From assembly GCA_009788135.1 (NCBI GenBank), contig WQSA01000076.1, positions 169-5,866 on the forward strand: a stretch of 5,698 nt of DNA. Reading direction: 5' to 3'. Within the stretch, counting starts at the first letter, position 1, and the number at the start of each line of letters is the position of its first letter. Below the pieces are notes generated by a model, which was not told where the DNA came from, did no database searches, and was given only the letters and a program-made list of their open reading frames with translations. This document shows positions 1-5,698 of this stretch, one piece after another. The translations under genes were made by a program, and so were the position numbers. The DNA is from Candidatus Fibrimonadales bacterium. Lineage in GTDB: Bacteria; Fibrobacterota; Fibrobacteria; Fibrobacterales; Fibrobacteraceae.

Positions 1-1128
1 AACAAAAATCATCCCGAATGCGAACCTATGATTATAGGCTCAAAATTTCTGGTAAAAATAAATGCAAACATAGGCAATTCCGCGCTCGGATCTTCAATAG
101 AAGAAGAAGTTGAAAAAATGACCTATGCGGTAAAACTCGGCGCAGATACCGTTATGGATTTGAGCACGGGAAAAAATATCCACGAAACGCGCGAAGCTAT
201 TTTGCGAAAAAGCCCCGTTCCAATCGGCACGGTTCCTATTTACCAAGCTTTGGAAAGAGGAGGAGGCAATTTAAGCTGGGATGTTTTTAAAAGCACTCTG
301 ATTGAACAGGCTGAGCAAGGCGTTGATTATTTTACAATTCATGCCGGGCTTTTGAAAGATTATATTCCGCTTGCGAAAAAGCGCACAACGGGCATAGTTT
401 CGCGTGGCGGTTCATTGATGGCTTGCTGGATGCAAACTCACAATCAGGAAAATTTTTTGTACACCCGCTTTGAAGAGATTTGCAAAATTTTAAGAGAATA
501 CGATATCGCAATTTCGCTCGGAGACGGGCTTAGACCGGGATGCATTGCAGACGCAAACGACGAAGCTCAGTTTGCAGAATTGAAAACTCTGGGCGAACTC
601 ACAAAAATCGCCTGGGAACATGGCGTTCAGGTTTTGATTGAAGGCCCGGGTCACGTTCCTTTGAACAAGATAAAAGAGAATATGGATTTGCAATTGGAGC
701 TTTGCCACGGCGCTCCTTTCTATACCCTGGGCCCTCTGGTAACAGACATCGCTCCTGGTTATGATCACATTACAAGCGGGATTGGAGCCGCTGTTATAGG
801 AATGCTCGGCACCGCAATGCTCTGCTATGTGACTCCAAAAGAGCATCTGGGCTTGCCAAACAAAGATGATGTTCGCACCGGAGTTATCACATATAAATTA
901 GCCGCTCACGCCGCTGATATTGCAAAAGGCAACGAGCAAGCTCTGCTAAGAGACAAAGCCATGAGCCGCGCGCGCTTTGACTTTCGCTGGGAAGATCAGT
1001 TTGCGCTTTCCCTTGATCCAGAAATGGCAGCTTCTTTTCACGATGAATCTTCAAGCTCTAAATTCTGCTCAATGTGCGGCCCGGATTTCTGCGCTATGAG
1101 GAACATGCACAATGTTCTCAAACATTGA
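1..1128 (+). CDS. thiC: Phosphomethylpyrimidine synthase ThiC, 5'-truncated by the window edge
   Basis: ThiC is a radical-SAM enzyme of the cytoplasm. It rearranges aminoimidazole ribotide (AIR) into HMP-P, the pyrimidine half of thiamine. The frame is open from base 1: the nine codons before the ATG at 28 read NKNHPECEP, followed by MIIG. This matches the family block NxNHPExEPMIIG, so the ATG at 28 is internal and the true start lies upstream. Visible motifs are GADTVMDLSTG, PIGTVPIYQALE, VSRGGS, LGDGLRPG, EGPGHVP (His at 652-654), APGYDHITSG and TPKEHLGLP (His at 844-846). The two His motifs are those that supply the active-site metal ligands in characterised ThiC proteins. The C-terminal CX2CX4C [4Fe-4S] motif, CSMCGPDFC, is at 1066-1092. 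The 375 residues present cover essentially the whole catalytic barrel and cluster tail. About 55 residues (short form) to over 200 (long form) would be missing. Any TPP riboswitch would lie upstream of the window. The last 17 bases overlap bioF. Confidence 0.98.
   Translation, partial: NKNHPECEPMIIGSKFLVKINANIGNSALGSSIEEEVEKMTYAVKLGADTVMDLSTGKNIHETREAILRKSPVPIGTVPIYQALERGGGNLSWDVFKSTLIEQAEQGVDYFTIHAGLLKDYIPLAKKRTTGIVSRGGSLMACWMQTHNQENFLYTRFEEICKILREYDIAISLGDGLRPGCIADANDEAQFAELKTLGELTKIAWEHGVQVLIEGPGHVPLNKIKENMDLQLELCHGAPFYTLGPLVTDIAPGYDHITSGIGAAVIGMLGTAMLCYVTPKEHLGLPNKDDVRTGVITYKLAAHAADIAKGNEQALLRDKAMSRARFDFRWEDQFALSLDPEMAASFHDESSSSKFCSMCGPDFCAMRNMHNVLKH
1098..1103 (+). promoter_or_regulatory. 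Ribosome binding site of bioF, inside thiC
   Basis: GAGGAA lies eight bases before the ATG at 1112, within the last codons of thiC. It is a good Shine-Dalgarno match and supports the overlapping start chosen for bioF. Confidence 0.7.
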
Positions 1129-2212
1129 AAATATCCTTGCAGAAAAGAAAGCGCAGGGGCTTTTGAGAACGCTTAGCTTGCCCGCAGGAATAGACTTTGC
1201 AAACAACGATTACCTCGGCCTATCTGACCATCCTGAAATAAAAGAAGTTGCTGCAGAAGCATACAGAGAATTTGGAGCCAGCAGCAAAGGGTCCAGACTT
1301 TTGGGCGGCAATAGCAATTTTTTTGAAGAAACGGAAAAATGGTTCGCAAATTGGAAAGGCTCTGAAACCGCTCTTATTTTCAATTGCGGATACAGCGCAA
1401 ACTTAGGCATTATTTCCGCATTTTGCAACGATTCAAAAACGCACTTGTTCTGCGATAGACTATGCCATGCGAGCATTATGGACGGCTATGCGATGAGCCG
1501 CGCAAAATTGCACAGATTTAAGCACAACAGCCCAAGCGATTTGGAAAAAGCATTGCAGTCTGCGGAAGGTTTTAAGTTTATAGCTGTTGAAGCTGTTTAC
1601 AGCATGGACGGAGATATTGCGCCGCTCAAAGAATACGCAGATTTAGCGGAGAAATACGGAGCCCTGCTCTATGTTGACGAAGCTCACAGCGATGGAATTC
1701 TGGGACCTGACGGTAAAGGCTTGGCAGAGCGAGCTCATCTTTCGCTCACAACTTTTGGCAAAGCTTATGGAACAATGGGAGCTTGCATATTTGGCTCCAA
1801 ACTTCTGATAGATTACATTGTAAACCATGCTCGCAGTTTCATTTATTCAACGGCAATTGCGCCGGGGGCGGTAGCCGCTATGCGAAAGGCTGCAGAAGTG
1901 GCTGCTAGAGAGAGTTTTCGCAGGGAAAAAGCTCTCAAAATGTCAACGGATTTCAGGCGAAAAATTGCCGAAGCTGGCATCGATTGCCTGCAAAGCCAAA
2001 CCCAGATAGTACCCGTGGTGCTAGGGTCTGTGGAAAAGGCTAAAAAATGCCATGCTTTTTTGATGGAAAAAGGATTTTGCACAGCCTGCATTCGTCCCCC
2101 AACCGTACCAGATGGCTCGGCAAGACTGAGGATAAATATAACGGCGGCGCATAACGAAAAGGATGTTGAGAATTTAGCCAATGCTTTAATTTTGTATATT
2201 CAATCTCTATGA
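1112..2212 (+). CDS. bioF: 8-amino-7-oxononanoate synthase (BioF)
   Basis: BioF is a PLP-dependent alpha-oxoamine synthase. It condenses L-alanine with a pimeloyl thioester (ACP or CoA) to give 8-amino-7-oxononanoate, the first ring-building step of biotin synthesis, in the cytoplasm. The 366 residues (E. coli BioF is about 384; the N-terminus here is shorter) carry the family blocks in order: NNDYLGLS (31-38), GSRLLGGN (60-67), DRLCHAS (His119), VYSMDGD (162-168), VDEAH (Asp189 and His192, contacting PLP), TTFGKAYG (Lys217, the expected Schiff-base lysine), FIYSTAIAP and IRPPTVPDGSARLR. The TFGK, FIYST and RPPTVP blocks favour BioF over the related KBL, ALAS or SPT enzymes. One oddity is that the His in the usual SGxxxxHxxLE stretch is Phe71. 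The start at 1112 overlaps thiC by 17 bases and is supported by GAGGAA. The end overlaps the next start as ATGA. No other biotin gene is in the window. Confidence 0.95.
   Translation: MFSNIENILAEKKAQGLLRTLSLPAGIDFANNDYLGLSDHPEIKEVAAEAYREFGASSKGSRLLGGNSNFFEETEKWFANWKGSETALIFNCGYSANLGIISAFCNDSKTHLFCDRLCHASIMDGYAMSRAKLHRFKHNSPSDLEKALQSAEGFKFIAVEAVYSMDGDIAPLKEYADLAEKYGALLYVDEAHSDGILGPDGKGLAERAHLSLTTFGKAYGTMGACIFGSKLLIDYIVNHARSFIYSTAIAPGAVAAMRKAAEVAARESFRREKALKMSTDFRRKIAEAGIDCLQSQTQIVPVVLGSVEKAKKCHAFLMEKGFCTACIRPPTVPDGSARLRINITAAHNEKDVENLANALILYIQSL
2209..2212 (+). promoter_or_regulatory. ATGA stop/start overlap between bioF and the lipoprotein gene
   Basis: The ATG at 2209-2211 shares bases with the bioF stop TGA at 2210-2212. 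The bases before it (2191-2208) are pyrimidine- and AT-rich, with no recognisable Shine-Dalgarno sequence. Initiation therefore probably depends on ribosomes terminating on bioF (termination-reinitiation). This is inference from the layout. Confidence 0.65.
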
Positions 2213-3888
2213 ATAAACTATATATAGCGGTATTCGCTATGCTAGCTTTAATGTCTTGCAGCGATAATCTATTTGGTAGTAGCGGCGGCGGTAATTGCGG
2301 CGATGATATACAATGTTTGCGCATAGAAGCGCAAAATGCATTTCGCAATGGTAAATATGAAGATTCGCATAAAGCCTACGCTAAAATAGTGAAGCTAGAC
2401 TCTACAGCTTCCATAGGCTATTTTGGAATGGCAAAAGCCGGTTTGTGGATGAAGGGCATCAATCCGTTTGACATATTTCGCTTTATTAACATAGACGATG
2501 ACCAGATTCCTTTTATTGGGGAAGAAATAATTGTCCAGAACAGATATTTGCAGGGGATGAGAACCGCCTCAGAGCCGCTGTCCATTTTAGAAAGACGCGA
2601 TAGCCTTACAGCTCTTTGGGAACTCCACATGGAAAATAATCCTAGTTTAGCCTCAAGGCTCGATACATTCAGACTGGTATTCTGCGGCGGCTCCCCTACC
2701 GGGACTTGCTATGACACCACGGCTAAAAGGCCAAAGTTCCCTTTAAGCGATAGGGAATACAAATACAATACATATTATGGCGGCTTGCTGATTTCTACCA
2801 TGGCCAAATCTCTATTGGATTTTTTTGACATAAACAAAGATGGATGCATAACAAGAAGAGGAATAAAAGGAAGCGACAATCCTGGCGACCCGTCTAAAGA
2901 CTCCACAGAATGGAAAAGATGGGGTTGCAATAGAGGCAGAAATGGAGAGTTCTCTCATGATTGGACTATTAATTTAGTGAAAAATGCCGATGGAAGTTTT
3001 ACGATTGATACTGACTTGCTTATGGAAGAAATGCTGCACGACCTGGAAGAATTTTTTGAAGAACAAATCAATAACCCAAATGCTGAATTGCCTGCCGCAA
3101 TACAAGACATTAATGTTAAAATAGATGAATTCACCGGAAGCCTGGACGAAGTTATAAATATATTAGGATCCGTTGGATTAGGAAATTTAATAGAAGACGG
3201 TTGCGAAGTAGGGGGAGACTATGCAGATGAAAACTGCGGAAACGGTTTGGATTCCATTCCTTCGGACCCGAATGCCTGGCAGGATGAGATTAGCAAATAT
3301 AAAGACTTCGCTTCTTTTTACAAGATGGGAACTCGCATTGACGAAGATGGCGACGGTTGCGTTGACGAAGAAATGCTGAACAAACAGGATAACGATGGCG
3401 ATGGCATTAAAGGAGAAAATTCAAGATTGGCATCCACAGACCAAGATAGCCCTTTTTATGGCAGAGCCGGTACGAATCACAGCATGTATGGAGATCCCGA
3501 AGGAATGGCTGATATCAACAATGCAAGAAATCTGCCCAGAGTATTGCCAACGCTGGCGCCGCACTATATATGCAATAATCCAAAATGCACTATTCAAACA
3601 GAATTATGGGGCGATGAAGAAGGATATGTAACTGTTATAGGATTTACGCAGGAACCTGGTTACTGGACCACAAGCGATCTTGACATTAAGCTCAAAGTTG
3701 CGCAAGACACTATTTGCCCACCCAAATATGATCTTAAGTTCAGACAAGACAGCGTAGGAGGCTGTTGGAAAAATTATGACAATGATAAATTTGCAACTTA
3801 CTGGTTGAAAAGAAAACTTGCTCGGGAGCCAGGCCGTGTTCATTCCAGTTGTCTAAAATGTGAAGGTATTGCGTGCTTAAAAGATTAA
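2209..3888 (+). CDS. Large cysteine-rich outer-membrane lipoprotein with TPR-like segment and Asp-rich metal-binding loops, function unknown
   Basis: I do not recognise a named family for this 559-residue protein. The N-terminus MNKLYIAVFAMLALMSC is a lipoprotein signal peptide with lipobox LMSC and lipidated Cys17. Ser at +2 rather than Asp is compatible with outer-membrane sorting. A Gly/Ser linker (23-28) follows. A TPR-like helix pair comes next (about 37-82, core NAFRNGKYEDSHKAYAKIV), as in helical scaffold lipoproteins. Three Asp-rich loops look like EF-hand or thrombospondin-3/MopE-type metal sites: DINKDG (207-212), and the closely spaced DEDGDGCVDEE (378-388) and DNDGDG (394-399). 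Residues 270-325 are acidic and probably helical. The mature chain has 16 cysteines after Cys17, including a C-terminal CX2CX4C (548-556), which suggests periplasmic or surface disulfides. Arginine codons are mostly AGA/AGG (18 of 25), unlike thiC (5 of 14). The start follows from the signal peptide. The stop overlaps the following barrel gene by 16 bases, so the two are probably made together and may form one complex. Confidence 0.88.
   Translation: MNKLYIAVFAMLALMSCSDNLFGSSGGGNCGDDIQCLRIEAQNAFRNGKYEDSHKAYAKIVKLDSTASIGYFGMAKAGLWMKGINPFDIFRFINIDDDQIPFIGEEIIVQNRYLQGMRTASEPLSILERRDSLTALWELHMENNPSLASRLDTFRLVFCGGSPTGTCYDTTAKRPKFPLSDREYKYNTYYGGLLISTMAKSLLDFFDINKDGCITRRGIKGSDNPGDPSKDSTEWKRWGCNRGRNGEFSHDWTINLVKNADGSFTIDTDLLMEEMLHDLEEFFEEQINNPNAELPAAIQDINVKIDEFTGSLDEVINILGSVGLGNLIEDGCEVGGDYADENCGNGLDSIPSDPNAWQDEISKYKDFASFYKMGTRIDEDGDGCVDEEMLNKQDNDGDGIKGENSRLASTDQDSPFYGRAGTNHSMYGDPEGMADINNARNLPRVLPTLAPHYICNNPKCTIQTELWGDEEGYVTVIGFTQEPGYWTTSDLDIKLKVAQDTICPPKYDLKFRQDSVGGCWKNYDNDKFATYWLKRKLAREPGRVHSSCLKCEGIACLKD
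3862..3866 (+). promoter_or_regulatory. Ribosome binding site for the GTG-started barrel gene
   Basis: GAAGG lies six bases before the GTG at 3873, inside the end of the lipoprotein gene. It supports a GTG start. The only alternative would be a much later ATG, which would remove the signal peptide. Confidence 0.65.
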
Positions 3889-5168
3889 TTTTTATACTGC
3901 TTTGCTGCTTTGCGTTTGCCAGCGCAGCCAAAGGACCTGAATATCGCTCGCTAAGAGTGAACGGCATGGGCGGAGCTTTTGTTGCCGTAGCTGATGGCAA
4001 AGATGCTTTGCATTACAACCCAGCAGGTTTAAACTTGATGAACCGCATGGGAAATTTTGAAAAAAATCCCGATATGGGCTATATGTCCAGAAAACGGTTT
4101 GAATTCAAATTTTTAACCGTTTCCGCCGATTTGCCGTCTGATATTACAGACGTGCTTGATGTTTGCGGAGCACCGAAAATGGGTAAAATTGTAAGCAAAA
4201 TTTTATTCTTTGATTTTGGTTATTTTGGCGATGTTGAATGGTGCCCTGTATATCAGAACATAATGCCAGACGACATGAAATATTTACCGGATTCTTTGGA
4301 GGCCAATCAGAATTTGGCAGACAGCTTGAACCGCTTTGACCGCCTGCCAATTGAAATAGGCACTCAAATTAGCCTTTTGGAATTTGCCATGCATAATTTT
4401 GGTCTTGCTATATGGGCAAACACCTCCGCTGCTCCTTATATAGAAACCGGTATTATTGTACCTTCTTTTGGCTATGAGCCTATACAGATTGATGCTGTTG
4501 CGCAAACGGCCGTTGCCTTTTCGCCCGTAGATAAATGGTCTGTTGGCGTAGGATTTAAAATGGCAAAAAGATACACGCAAATTGGCTACGATTTTGACAT
4601 CGATTTTAGCGACCTTGAAAATCCTGATTATCAAAAATCATTGGATACATTGGAAAATCGCTGGGATGGCTTTGTGGATGATTTGCTCACTCTCAAAGAC
4701 CTGACTTTTGGTCTTGATTTGGGCGTTCTTTATCAGGTAACCCGTCAAATAAGAGTGGGAACGTCGTTGCGCAACGTGTTTTTTGGCAAACTCGCTGGCG
4801 AATCCATAACTCCGAATTGGTCTTTGGGCGCAATGGCAAGCCCCATGATTTTGCAAAGCAATAGCTGGTGGGGTCGCAAAGTGCATTTCGCATTGGATTA
4901 TGTAGATATTTTGAACGATAATTTAAGCGATATGCCTTTAGCGCATTTGAACTTTGGCGCAGAAATAGAGCAGATTATAGTCCCTGCTATTTTTAAAGTA
5001 AAGGCTGGAACCGGCTTTGGAGGCGGCTATCCTGCATGGAATGTCGCGCTAGGCTTTGGAGGAGATGTTATTGCAATGCGATTCGGTTCTTATGCTGAAG
5101 AAAGAGGGACAAGAACCGGCCAAAAAGAACACAGATTTTGGACTGGGGAACTTAGCGTGGGCTTTTGA
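3873..5168 (+). CDS. PorV/TraF-like outer-membrane beta-barrel protein
   Basis: This is a 431-residue predicted outer-membrane barrel of the broad PorV/PorQ, TraF-like and FadL-like group. Residues 1-18 are a Sec signal peptide with a likely cut after ASA (16-18). The mature start carries the group's N-terminal signature GMGGAFVAVADGKDALHYNP (31-50) followed by AGL. The rest alternates aromatic, Gly-rich strand-like stretches such as WSVGVGFKM, LDLGVLYQV, IRVGTSLRNV, HFALDYVDI and LNFGAEI, and ends in ELSVGF with a C-terminal Phe as expected for BAM-assembled barrels. Two long non-barrel stretches, about 85-160 and 240-275, may be loops or a plug. The first holds the only two mature cysteines, Cys98 and Cys124. 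Translation starts at GTG. The first 16 bases lie inside the lipoprotein gene and the last base is shared with aroC. Members of this group act as porins, as shuttle or anchor proteins of type IX secretion (PorV), or are uncharacterised. The specific role here is unknown. Confidence 0.87.
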   Translation: MLKRLIFILLCCFAFASAAKGPEYRSLRVNGMGGAFVAVADGKDALHYNPAGLNLMNRMGNFEKNPDMGYMSRKRFEFKFLTVSADLPSDITDVLDVCGAPKMGKIVSKILFFDFGYFGDVEWCPVYQNIMPDDMKYLPDSLEANQNLADSLNRFDRLPIEIGTQISLLEFAMHNFGLAIWANTSAAPYIETGIIVPSFGYEPIQIDAVAQTAVAFSPVDKWSVGVGFKMAKRYTQIGYDFDIDFSDLENPDYQKSLDTLENRWDGFVDDLLTLKDLTFGLDLGVLYQVTRQIRVGTSLRNVFFGKLAGESITPNWSLGAMASPMILQSNSWWGRKVHFALDYVDILNDNLSDMPLAHLNFGAEIEQIIVPAIFKVKAGTGFGGGYPAWNVALGFGGDVIAMRFGSYAEERGTRTGQKEHRFWTGELSVGF

Positions 5169-5170
5169 TG
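5166..5170 (+). promoter_or_regulatory. TGATG stop/start junction between the barrel gene and aroC
   Basis: The stop TGA (5166-5168) shares its A with the aroC ATG (5168-5170). Only a weak Shine-Dalgarno-like GTGGG (5157-5161) precedes it. Coupled initiation is the simplest reading, but this is inferred. Confidence 0.6.
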
Positions 5171-5698
5171 TCTAGTTGTTTTGGAAAAATGTTTAAAGTC
5201 AGTACTTGGGGCGAGTCGCACGGAAAGGCCATTGGAGCGGTTGTTGACGGCTGCCCTTCCGGTTTGGAAATTAGCGAGGAATACATCCAGGTTTTTCTGG
5301 ACCGCCGCCGACCGGGCCAAAGCCTTTTGACAACTCAGCGCAAAGAAAGCGACAGAGTTAAAATTCTAAGCGGCATTTTTGAAGGCAAAACCACCGGCAC
5401 TCCAATATCCTTAATGGTGGAAAACGAAGACCATCACAGCTCGGACTACGAATCAATAAAAGACTGGTACAGACCAGGCCACGCAGACGAAGTTTATGAC
5501 TGCAAATACGGGTTCAGAGATTACCGAGGCGGAGGCAGAGCTTCTGCAAGAGAAACTGTAGCGAGAGTTGCAGCCGGGTCCATAGCCAGAAAATTTTTAA
5601 ACGAAAAGCACGGAACCGAATTTTTAGCGCATCTGGATGGAAATATAGAAGCCGATATTGAAAACGCTCGCAAGAACGGCGACAGCATAGGCGGAATT
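5168..5698 (+). CDS. aroC: Chorismate synthase AroC, 3'-truncated by the window edge
   Basis: AroC removes phosphate from EPSP to form chorismate, the last step of the shikimate pathway. It needs reduced FMN, which is not consumed, and acts in the cytoplasm. The frame is open to the window end, giving 177 residues of a protein usually near 360. Conserved blocks are GESHG (15-19, His18), DRRRPGQS (45-52), the TTQRKESDRVKILSGIFEG region (55-73), TTGTPI, RPGHAD (102-107, His105) and YRGGGRASARET (119-130). The two histidines match the invariant pair implicated in catalysis, and the Arg-rich blocks are those that bind FMN and EPSP. The start at 5168 gives MSSCFGKMFKVSTWGESHG, which has the usual spacing of family N-termini (MxGNxFGxxFxVTTxGESHG). 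The ATG at 5189 would cut into that segment. No defect is seen in the part present. Confidence 0.97.
   Translation, partial: MSSCFGKMFKVSTWGESHGKAIGAVVDGCPSGLEISEEYIQVFLDRRRPGQSLLTTQRKESDRVKILSGIFEGKTTGTPISLMVENEDHHSSDYESIKDWYRPGHADEVYDCKYGFRDYRGGGRASARETVARVAAGSIARKFLNEKHGTEFLAHLDGNIEADIENARKNGDSIGGI

Noticed and set aside
490..846. Minus-strand open frame of 118 codons
   Set aside because: It lies wholly antisense to highly conserved thiC coding sequence and its translation shows no recognisable domain; it is a shadow.
28..1128. ATG at 28 as the start of thiC
   Set aside because: The nine codons before it continue the conserved ThiC block NxNHPExEP in frame with no stop, so the gene runs in from outside the window.
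1318..1324. Run of seven T in bioF as a possible frameshift site
   Set aside because: The reading frame is intact on both sides and the protein aligns to BioF throughout, so there is no sign of slippage or error.
2283..2290. Short GGC repeat near the lipoprotein N-terminus
   Set aside because: It only encodes the Gly part of the linker after the lipid anchor and is too short to call a phase-variable repeat.
2040..2348. Minus-strand open frame across the bioF and lipoprotein junction
   Set aside because: It is antisense to two well-supported genes and has no family resemblance.
3395..3631. Plus-strand alternative frame inside the lipoprotein gene
   Set aside because: It is fully nested, with no supporting ribosome binding site or motif, while the lipoprotein frame is continuous through it.
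4284..4634. Minus-strand open frame of 116 codons inside the barrel gene
   Set aside because: It has the composition expected of an antisense shadow and no motif; the + strand frame has a signal peptide, family signature and terminal Phe.
5189..5191. Second ATG as the aroC start
   Set aside because: It would remove conserved N-terminal residues (FGK); the ATG at 5168 gives the normal family N-terminus.
5130..5200. Possible terminator or promoter between the barrel gene and aroC
   Set aside because: There is no intergenic space and I see no GC-rich hairpin followed by a T run, nor a convincing -35/-10 pair.

Overview
The window is one uninterrupted run of five genes, all on the + strand, with no intergenic base anywhere. 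In order they are: the 3' part of thiC (thiamine pyrimidine synthesis, cut by the left edge), bioF (biotin synthesis), a large cysteine-rich outer-membrane lipoprotein of unknown function, a PorV/TraF-like outer-membrane beta-barrel protein, and the 5' half of aroC (chorismate synthase, cut by the right edge). Consecutive genes overlap by 17, 4, 16 and 1 bases. This is the pattern of a single transcript with translational coupling. No promoter, terminator, RNA gene, repeat array or mobile element could be supported.

The lipobox protein and the signal-peptide-bearing barrel with a C-terminal Phe point to a Gram-negative (diderm) bacterium. Base composition looks moderately AT-rich by eye. A TPR-like lipoprotein next to a PorV/TraF-like barrel suits the Fibrobacterota or a related FCB-group lineage, but this taxonomic guess is inference and was not tested.

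Three genes are conserved biosynthetic enzymes: ThiC makes HMP-P for thiamine, BioF makes 8-amino-7-oxononanoate for biotin, and AroC makes chorismate. They are recognised from long conserved motifs and are secure. The two middle genes form an envelope pair inserted between them. The lipoprotein has a TPR-like segment, 16 cysteines in the mature chain and Asp-rich metal-binding-like loops. Its stop codon lies inside the start of the barrel gene. The pair is the least explained part of the window and the best candidate for an undescribed outer-membrane assembly, although nothing in the sequence identifies its substrate or role.
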